In this document: piece after piece, positions 58,945-64,000 of the stretch
How positions within the stretch are numbered: position 1 is the first letter of the stretch
How the letters are laid out: every line of letters starts with the position of its first letter
DNA from: Paraflavitalea soli
GTDB lineage: Bacteria > Bacteroidota > Bacteroidia > Chitinophagales > Chitinophagaceae
Direction of reading: 5' to 3'
Length of the DNA stretch: 64,000 nt
Assembly (NCBI RefSeq): GCF_003555545.1
Contig: NZ_CP032157.1
Span: forward strand, 5,212,546 to 5,276,545
The notes under the pieces: model-generated
What the model was told of the DNA's origin: nothing
Seen by the model: the letters and a program-made list of their open reading frames with translations, nothing else
Database searches by the model: none
Program-made: the position numbers and the translations under genes

Positions 58945-60318
58945 ATGCAAGCCTGGAAAGAATATCAGGAAAAGAATAAGGACCGCTTTTTGAATGAGTT
59001 GCTGGACTTGTTGCGCATTCCTTCGATCAGTTCGAATAGTGCGAATAAGGAGGATATGAAAAGGTGTGCAGCAGCGGTAAAACAAAGTTTACTGAATGCC
59101 GGCGCTGCTACTGCCACAGTGTATGAAACGGATGGTCACCCGGTGGTATATGCAGAAAAGATCGTGGATGCTTCGAAACCAACGGTGCTGGTGTATGGGC
59201 ATTATGATGTACAGCCGCCTGATCCGTTGAACTTATGGCATAGCGGCCCTTTTGAGCCGGTGATCAAAGATGGGCGTATTTATGCACGGGGATCGGCAGA
59301 TGACAAAGGACAGTTCTATATGCATGTGAAAGCGCTGGAATTAATGACGAACACGAATTCGCAGCCTACGAATATTAAATTCCTGATAGAAGGAGAAGAA
59401 GAAGTAGGATCACCCAACCTAGGCAAGTTTGTAGCCGCCCATAAAGACCTGCTGAAATGTGATGTGATCCTGATCAGTGATACGGCTATGATCAGTATGG
59501 AAAACCCATCGATGGATATTGGGGTACGGGGACTGGCTTATATCCAGGTGGAAGTGACCGGGGCCAACCGTGATCTGCACAGTGGTGTATATGGTGGTGC
59601 GGTAGCCAATCCGATCACGATACTGGCCAAGATGATCGCTTCCTGCCATGATGAGAACAATCATATTACGATTCCCGGATTTTACAATGATGTGGTAGAA
59701 GCGGGACAGGAAGAACGCAACCTGATGGCGCAGGCACCTTTCGATGAAGCGGAGTACAAAAAAGACCTGGGTGTACAAGAACTGTGGGGAGAAAAAGGAT
59801 TTACCACGAATGAACGCACGGGCATTCGTCCTACGCTTGAACTGAATGGCATCTGGGGGGGCTTTACGGGTGAAGGCGCCAAGACGGTATTGCCTTCCAA
59901 AGCTTTTGCCAAGATATCGGCCAGGCTGGTTCCCAACCAGTCATCAGACAACATCACGGAGATGCTGTTGAATTATTTCCGCAAGATAGCACCGGCCTCT
60001 GTGACTGTACACGCGGAGAACCTGCACGGCGGTGAAGCCTATATGACACCGATCGATTCACTGGCTTACCAGGCAGCGGCCAAAGCGATTGAAACTACGT
60101 TTGGAAAGAAACCGATTCCGGTACGCGGCGGCGGCAGCATTCCTATCTGCTCGATCCTGGAGCGTGAACTGGGTGTAAAGATCGTGTTCATGGGCTTTGG
60201 GCTGGATAGTGATAACCTGCACTCTCCCAATGAGAAATTTGACCTGGTGAACTTTTATAAGGGTATCGAAACGATCCCTTATTTCCATCAATATTTTGCA
60301 GCAATCAACAAGGGGTAA
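58945..60318 (+). CDS. M20-family dipeptidase
   Basis: The protein has 457 residues. VLVYGHYDVQPPDPLNLWHS (about 84-103) has the first metal His, and YARGSADDKGQFY (about 112) has the bridging Asp. The catalytic Glu pair is in LIEGEEEVGSPN (about 150), the later metal Asp region is in VILISDTAM and the final His is near LDSDNLHSPNEKFDL (about 428). It cleaves dipeptides or similar amides with two zinc ions. It has no signal peptide, so it is cytoplasmic. Confidence 0.93.
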   Translation: MQAWKEYQEKNKDRFLNELLDLLRIPSISSNSANKEDMKRCAAAVKQSLLNAGAATATVYETDGHPVVYAEKIVDASKPTVLVYGHYDVQPPDPLNLWHSGPFEPVIKDGRIYARGSADDKGQFYMHVKALELMTNTNSQPTNIKFLIEGEEEVGSPNLGKFVAAHKDLLKCDVILISDTAMISMENPSMDIGVRGLAYIQVEVTGANRDLHSGVYGGAVANPITILAKMIASCHDENNHITIPGFYNDVVEAGQEERNLMAQAPFDEAEYKKDLGVQELWGEKGFTTNERTGIRPTLELNGIWGGFTGEGAKTVLPSKAFAKISARLVPNQSSDNITEMLLNYFRKIAPASVTVHAENLHGGEAYMTPIDSLAYQAAAKAIETTFGKKPIPVRGGGSIPICSILERELGVKIVFMGFGLDSDNLHSPNEKFDLVNFYKGIETIPYFHQYFAAINKG

Positions 60319-60470
60319 GAAGGCATAGAGGCAGCGAGGGCCTTCGACAGGTTCCTTTAGATCAGGGTGAGCCGCCCCGGGAGGGCGACCCACCCTTTAG
60401 ACGGCTTCGACAAGCTCAGCCTGACAGTCGTATTCTTTAGATGCCTGCGACAGGCTTAGGGCAGCATTAT
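60319..60470. repeat. Composite dispersed repeat after the dipeptidase gene
   Basis: A GGCA-phrase part (60319-60341) is followed by CTTCGACAGGTTCCTTTAGA, TCAGGGTGAGCCGCC, CCGGGAGGGCGACCCACCC and TTCGACAAGCTCAGCCTGAC (to about 60426). A degenerate third core, TGCGACAGGCTTAGGGCAG, ends near 60465. It is the longest composite copy in the window. Confidence 0.75.
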
Positions 60471-60484
60471 CTTAAATTTTACAG

Positions 60485-60515
60485 ATCCCGGCAGCGAATA
60501 GCTCCGGGATTTTTT
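60485..60515 (+). terminator. Rho-independent terminator of the dipeptidase transcript
   Basis: ATCCCGG (60485-60491) and CCGGGAT (60504-60510) form a 7-base stem with a 12-base loop, followed by a T6 run. The next gene's -7 box overlaps the end of the T-run. Confidence 0.78.
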
Positions 60516-60522
60516 ACTTTTA
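60515..60522 (+). promoter_or_regulatory. -7 box of the Hsp15-like gene
   Basis: TACTTTTA is a one-mismatch -7 box that ends four bases before the ATG at 60527. Confidence 0.5.
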
Positions 60523-60526
60523 CAGT

Positions 60527-60916
60527 ATGGGCAGTGAAAAAGAAAAATTACGCATTGATAAATACCTGTGGGCTATCCGTTTGTTCAAAACGAGAGCGCT
60601 GGCAGCAGCAGCCTGCGACAGCGGCAAGGTGAAGCTCAACGATATGCAGGTAAAACCATCCAAAACGGTATCTATTGGGGATGAATACCATGTAAAAACT
60701 GAGGCGCGGCGCTGGCGGGTAAAAGTGACGGCGCTTTTGCACAACCGGGTGGCGTATACTGAAGCGATCAAATACTACACGGATATTACGCCACCGGAAG
60801 AGCTGGACAAGGTTGAATACCAGGCAGCCAGTTTTCATACGGGTAAACGCCAAAGCAAGATAGGGCGGCCCACGAAAAAAGAAAGAAGGGACCTTGGGGG
60901 GTTTATGGAAGAGTAG
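60527..60916 (+). CDS. S4-domain RNA-binding protein (Hsp15/HslR-like)
   Basis: The protein has 129 residues. The S4 fold covers about residues 7-60 (LRIDKYLWAIRLFKTRALAA, GKVKLNDMQVKPSKTVSIGD). The C-terminal ~70 residues are basic (RPTKKERRDLGGF). Hsp15 family members bind stalled 50S subunits with nascent chains. It follows the dipeptidase gene after a terminator. The sequence is short for a pseudouridine synthase and has no catalytic domain. Confidence 0.85.
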   Translation: MGSEKEKLRIDKYLWAIRLFKTRALAAAACDSGKVKLNDMQVKPSKTVSIGDEYHVKTEARRWRVKVTALLHNRVAYTEAIKYYTDITPPEELDKVEYQAASFHTGKRQSKIGRPTKKERRDLGGFMEE

Positions 60917-60960
60917 GAAAAGGCAACAAGGCATCAAGGCAAAAGGCAGCGAGGGGGAGG
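60917..60960. repeat. GGCA-phrase repeat
   Basis: AAAAGGCAACAAGGCATCAA followed by GGCAAAAGGCAGCGAGGG is related to the copies at 32605, 45194 and 60319. It starts at the end of the Hsp15-like gene. Confidence 0.55.
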
Positions 60961-61054
60961 AATAAGCCGGAAAGACCGGAAGAGTAAAGCAGCGTTCAGC
61001 GTGAGGAGTTCAGAGTCGGGAGGTTAGCGTGGGGAGGTAAAAAATAAACTAATA

Positions 61055-61086
61055 AAAAAGCCCACCGGACGAATCCGGGGGCTTTT
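61055..61086. terminator. Bidirectional Rho-independent terminator
   Basis: AAAAAGCCCACCGGA and TCCGGGGGCTTTT pair around a CGAA tetraloop, with one bulge or mismatch. T- and A-runs flank both sides. It can serve the Hsp15-like gene and the opposing DUF5723 gene. Confidence 0.85.
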
Positions 61087-61113
61087 GTCTTACCTATACC
61101 TTTGATCAGAAAA

Positions 61114-62619
61114 CTATTGGTTAGCAGGTTCAGGTTTCTTTTCTTCTTTCTCTTTCTTTTTCTTCTTGCCATCCTTACTCTTGTGCAATACGCCAAACCG
61201 GATACCGATATGAAGATCGGCCTGCTTAGACTCTCCTACCAGGGCTGTCAACACGCTACCTGACCCTACAAATACAGGTCCGAAGCGAAGGGACACACCT
61301 GCATTCAATTTGGTGAGCTCATTGTAGTTGATGGGTAAATAAGCACCAAACCTACCGGTCTCATAACGGGGTGTAAGGGTAAATGTATTCTTGTATTGGC
61401 TGTTGTATGGCTTGCTGTCGTTGTTTACCAGGGAGAACTGACCGGCAAAGCTGAGGTAAAAATTGCGGTAGAGGTTATAGTCTACATCGAGTTGCATAGT
61501 AGTAGGGAGGCCTACTTTGTATTCATTTTCTGTGTTACCTGCAACAGGGGTAAAGAACTGGGGCCTGCTATCGAAGAACTTTTTATAATCATCCAGGTCT
61601 ACATTGGACAATTCTGACAGGTAGAATCTTTCGCCACCTGTAACACCCAGGTCATAAGCGCCGCTGCGGGTCATATCGCGTTTGTATTTTAAAGAGCCGA
61701 TATCCAGTAAAGCTACACCTATGCGCAGTTTGTACTTGTTCTCATATCTTTTCCACTCATAATTATCTCCGGTCCTGTATTTGGCCTGGTCGGGCCTGAA
61801 CTCATACACAAAGCCGATATCGGCACCGAAACCTTTGCTATCAAAAGAAGTAAGGTCATCGGCTTCAAAGTTATCAAAGCTGGCCCCGCCAAATCCGGTG
61901 CCAATGCGGCCGGTGGTATTAGACAGGTAGGCTTTGTCGGCCACTTTATCTTCATTGATGGTGGTTGTCAGGTTTTTGATCTGCAGGTAGGCATTGCCTA
62001 CGCCGGCGAGGTATTTGAAGGTAATACCTCCTTTGAGAAAGTGTTTGTCTTTATCGATGAGCACCTGTCCTACGCTGGCGCCAAATTCGGTCCAGGCATT
62101 CATATTGACGAACATATTCTTAGCAGAAGTGATGGTGTAAGGAAGACCAGCCTCACTGTTGTAGCCATCTACGACCTGCTGCAGCAAGGTGCCATCAATC
62201 TCCTCTACATTGGCCATCACGCGGCTACGGGTGGTAATAGCGATGGCTGTTTTTTTGGTGGCATTGAACATGAAGGAAGGGCCTATCAGGTTAGCGCTCA
62301 TGAGGCCGCTGGTAGGGCCGGCATTTCTGCCATAAAGCTGGTTTTCCAGGCTGTCGGCGTTGAAAGACTCACTGAGGTTTTTCAGCTTGAAGGAAGCCTG
62401 GTTATTGCCACCCAGGGCGCTCACGGAGATCAGGTTCACATCCCAGCGATAGCGGCTATCGGCAATATTGGCGGGATTGAAGAAAACGCTGTTTACGCCG
62501 GTATAATTACCGGTACGATAGCCAGTATAATCCTGGGAAAAAGTAATAAATGAACTACACAGCAGGGAGGGTAGGATCATTTTACGCAATAGAAACTGAC
62601 CGTTTAATTGCTTAAACAT
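61114..62619 (-). CDS. DUF5723 family exported protein
   Basis: The protein has 501 residues. The signal peptide ends near ITFSQ (about residue 29). [20 protein letters not shown] and [20 protein letters not shown] (about 30-70) are the N-terminal signature of DUF5723, a Bacteroidota outer-membrane-type family with many beta strands and a function not yet known. The C-terminus is a Lys/Glu-rich tail ([17 protein letters not shown]), which is odd for a barrel and may lie in the periplasm. Confidence 0.85.
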   Translation of the reverse strand: MFKQLNGQFLLRKMILPSLLCSSFITFSQDYTGYRTGNYTGVNSVFFNPANIADSRYRWDVNLISVSALGGNNQASFKLKNLSESFNADSLENQLYGRNAGPTSGLMSANLIGPSFMFNATKKTAIAITTRSRVMANVEEIDGTLLQQVVDGYNSEAGLPYTITSAKNMFVNMNAWTEFGASVGQVLIDKDKHFLKGGITFKYLAGVGNAYLQIKNLTTTINEDKVADKAYLSNTTGRIGTGFGGASFDNFEADDLTSFDSKGFGADIGFVYEFRPDQAKYRTGDNYEWKRYENKYKLRIGVALLDIGSLKYKRDMTRSGAYDLGVTGGERFYLSELSNVDLDDYKKFFDSRPQFFTPVAGNTENEYKVGLPTTMQLDVDYNLYRNFYLSFAGQFSLVNNDSKPYNSQYKNTFTLTPRYETGRFGAYLPINYNELTKLNAGVSLRFGPVFVGSGSVLTALVGESKQADLHIGIRFGVLHKSKDGKKKKKEKEEKKPEPANQ

Positions 62620-62753
62620 GCGGTATAGAGGGTTTAGGGGTTAAATGGTCACTGATCAAATTGATACACTACGCTTTAAACGTAAAAGCACGCATTATAT
62701 TTGATGACCCTGGGCAGGAAATTTCGGGTAGGCGGTTTCCGGTTGCTCTTATT

Positions 62754-62761
62754 TATCTTTG
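62754..62761 (+). promoter_or_regulatory. -7 box of trmD
   Basis: TATCTTTG matches TAnnTTTG and ends four bases before the ATG at 62766. An in-frame ATG at 62661 upstream of this box is therefore not the start. Confidence 0.6.
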
Positions 62762-62765
62762 TGCC

Positions 62766-63443
62766 ATGCGCATTGATATTATCTCGGTTTTACCGGAATT
62801 ATTGGAAAGCCCGCTCAATCATTCTATTATGAAACGTGCGAAAGACAAGGGGCTGCTGGAGATCCATATTCATCACCTGCGGCAATGGGCGGTCAATGAG
62901 TATGGGCAGGTGGATGACTACCAGTATGGAGGGGGCGCGGGTATGGTGATGATGCCGGAACCGCTGGCCAATGCTATTGAAGCATTGTCGAAAGATGTGG
63001 GCTATGATGAAATTATCTATATGACGCCAGACGGGGAAGATTTTAGCCAGGGGATGGCCAACCAGTTTTCGATGAAAGAAAGGCTGTTGATTATCTGTGG
63101 TCATTATAAAGGGATAGACCAGCGGATACGGGATCATTTTGTGACGAGGGAAGTATCGATCGGCAATTATGTATTGAGTGGTGGTGAACTGGCAGCTGCT
63201 GTAGTGGTGGACGCTATAGGCAGGTTGTTGCCGGGGGTATTGAACAATGAAACCTCGGCTCTTTTCGACTCGTTCCAGGACAATTTACTGGCCCCACCGG
63301 TATACACGCGCCCGGCGGACTTCCGGGGCTGGAAAGTACCGGATATACTACTGAGCGGTGATCTGAAAAAGATCGAGGAATGGCGCTATGAACAGGCTGT
63401 ACAACGCACTACGGAAAGAAAACCTGACCTCCTTAAAGATTAG
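62766..63443 (+). CDS. trmD: tRNA (guanine(37)-N(1))-methyltransferase
   Basis: The protein has 225 residues from the ATG at 62766. [20 protein letters not shown] is the usual start. [18 protein letters not shown] (about 57-74), [12 protein letters not shown] (about 112-123) and [20 protein letters not shown] (about 130-149) form the knotted SAM-binding site. Length is normal. In many bacteria rpsP-rimM-trmD are one operon, but here trmD is 17 kb from rpsP and rimM. Confidence 0.96.
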   Translation: MRIDIISVLPELLESPLNHSIMKRAKDKGLLEIHIHHLRQWAVNEYGQVDDYQYGGGAGMVMMPEPLANAIEALSKDVGYDEIIYMTPDGEDFSQGMANQFSMKERLLIICGHYKGIDQRIRDHFVTREVSIGNYVLSGGELAAAVVVDAIGRLLPGVLNNETSALFDSFQDNLLAPPVYTRPADFRGWKVPDILLSGDLKKIEEWRYEQAVQRTTERKPDLLKD

Positions 63444-63450
63444 GAGGTCA
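63425..63450. other. Hairpin overlapping the trmD stop codon
   Basis: TGACCTCCT (63425-63433) and AGGAGGTCA (63442-63450) are perfectly complementary over nine bases with an 8-base loop. There is no T-run, so it may act as an mRNA end or translation-linked structure rather than a terminator. Confidence 0.5.
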
Positions 63451-63463
63451 GTACATCCATTTA

Positions 63464-63541
63464 CTACCAGGATGCAATCAGATATACCAGCGCATAAAAT
63501 ACCAATTGCATAAGGAGGTTGACGAGGATTGTTTTTTTCAT
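63464..63541 (-). CDS. Possible 25-residue membrane peptide
   Basis: The start is an ATG at 63541 and the stop a TAG at 63464. The sequence is one hydrophobic helix with a basic N-terminus (KKTILVNLLMQLVFYALVYL, then IASW). No ribosome-binding site or -7 box is clear. It may be a small membrane protein, but the length gives little statistical support. Confidence 0.35.
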   Translation of the reverse strand: MKKTILVNLLMQLVFYALVYLIASW

Positions 63542-64000
63542 AGAGGTGGATTTTGGCTGCTGCTATAAATGCACGCTTCATGCCAAAAGCTTCTTATCCA
63601 CATCGCAAAACTACCTCCCTTGTTCCGCGACATCTACGAATGCATTCTATAAGATGGCTACTCATATAGTTACACTTCTCTAATTAGCAGCATACCAAAA
63701 GATTTTCAAACCTATGGCAAGACGGGATCAAATTGCAACCAGGGCCGACAAAAACACCGCTGCTGCGACTCTCCGCCGCAAAAAGCCGCAACCCAACATC
63801 CTTGCTCAATATGTGATGACCTTTGTTGGGGCAAAAAAAAGTCCGGATAGAAATCCAGACGATTTATAATCCAATATCCTATGAAAAACCGGGTAGCTTA
63901 AGGCAAATGGTGTACCAAGTCGTTTTAACCTAAAAAAGGTCAAATTCGGATACCCGGTTACGGTATTTTGATGATTTACCTCCGCATTTCATTTTTTTAC
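63542..64000. other. Mostly gene-free right end
   Basis: A 51-codon frame at 63714-63869 is possible but unsupported. AACCGGGTA (63887-63895) and TACCCGGTT (63951-63959) form a perfect 9-base inverted repeat with a 55-base interior that contains an ACCT/AGGT mini-hairpin. No promoter or RNA gene is recognised. Confidence 0.4.
63714..63869 (+). CDS. Possible 51-residue basic protein
   Basis: The frame starts MARRDQIATRADKNTAA and ends SPDRNPDDL. It is Arg/Lys/Ala-rich with no recognisable domain, and no good -7 box or ribosome-binding site lies upstream. It could be a spurious frame. Confidence 0.22.
   Translation: MARRDQIATRADKNTAAATLRRKKPQPNILAQYVMTFVGAKKSPDRNPDDL

Noticed and set aside
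63348-63581. 77-codon minus-strand frame overlapping the trmD end
   Set aside because: It overlaps a secure gene and ends in low-quality sequence; only the short frame at 63464-63541 has a coherent hydrophobic pattern.
1-64000. tRNA, rRNA and mobile-element genes
   Set aside because: I looked for cloverleaf-like ends, conserved rRNA words and transposase motifs on both strands and saw none.

Overview
The window looks like chromosomal DNA from a member of the Bacteroidota, most likely Chitinophagaceae. The evidence is: promoter elements of the Bacteroidota TAnnTTTG type, few Shine-Dalgarno sequences, a type IX secretion C-terminal sorting domain, Bacteroidota-specific families (DUF4836, DUF5723, the DUF5117/5118 metalloprotease), a short molybdopterin-less NuoG and a compact 291-residue primary sigma factor. 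I see no rRNA, tRNA, CRISPR array, insertion sequence or prophage.

Layout. 297-4208: a secreted zinc metalloprotease facing a MacB-type permease, with a shared terminator between them. 4280-17925 (minus): a complete 14-gene complex I operon transcribed nuoA to nuoN from a promoter I can place at 17950-17979. 18073-22136 (minus): a TPR protein, a PstS-like lipoprotein, a small membrane protein and TonB. 22517-28169 (plus): a low-molecular-weight phosphatase, hisS, a DUF4836 lipoprotein and an ABC ATPase/permease pair. 28174-37378: a DinB-fold protein, a thiolase, two secreted amidohydrolases, rlmN, two pseudouridine synthases and a 1-Cys peroxiredoxin. 37741-44629: DNA polymerase IV, a Crp-like regulator, a barrel protein, a second DinB-fold protein, a serine hydrolase and a LytS/LytTR two-component pair. 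44666-48378 (minus): the housekeeping genes rimM, rpsP, ffh and rpoD. 48690-53860: a START-like protein, an unknown protein, an LptF/G permease, a GLPGLI-like protein and an ECF sigma factor with a membrane partner. 54436-57734: a regulatory and surface-protein locus. 57777-63443: a CDF transporter, an M20 dipeptidase, an Hsp15-like S4 protein, a DUF5723 protein and trmD.

The most interesting part is 53861-56140. A gene-free 575-base leader with several competing stem-loops precedes a 94-residue protein that is only a sigma-70 region 2. Next comes a NarL/LuxR-type response regulator, then an exported tail-fibre-like protein. The regulator gene and the exported-protein gene each carry an 18-base palindrome (ACTACATGAT[A/C]ATGTAGT) at nearly the same distance (22 and 21 bases) upstream of the -7 box, where a -33 element should be. 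This looks like a small self-contained regulon. I offer a split-sigma or activator model as inference only.

Other patterns include 21-base-spaced direct repeats upstream of the LytS/LytTR operon, a nested inverted repeat between rpoD and its divergent neighbour, two arrays of 11-base tandem repeats, heptanucleotide repeats inside a pseudouridine synthase gene, and several families of dispersed intergenic repeats, one of which has entered the signal-peptide region of an amidohydrolase gene. Many genes have the -7 box only 3-8 bases before the ATG, which suggests leaderless or nearly leaderless mRNAs.
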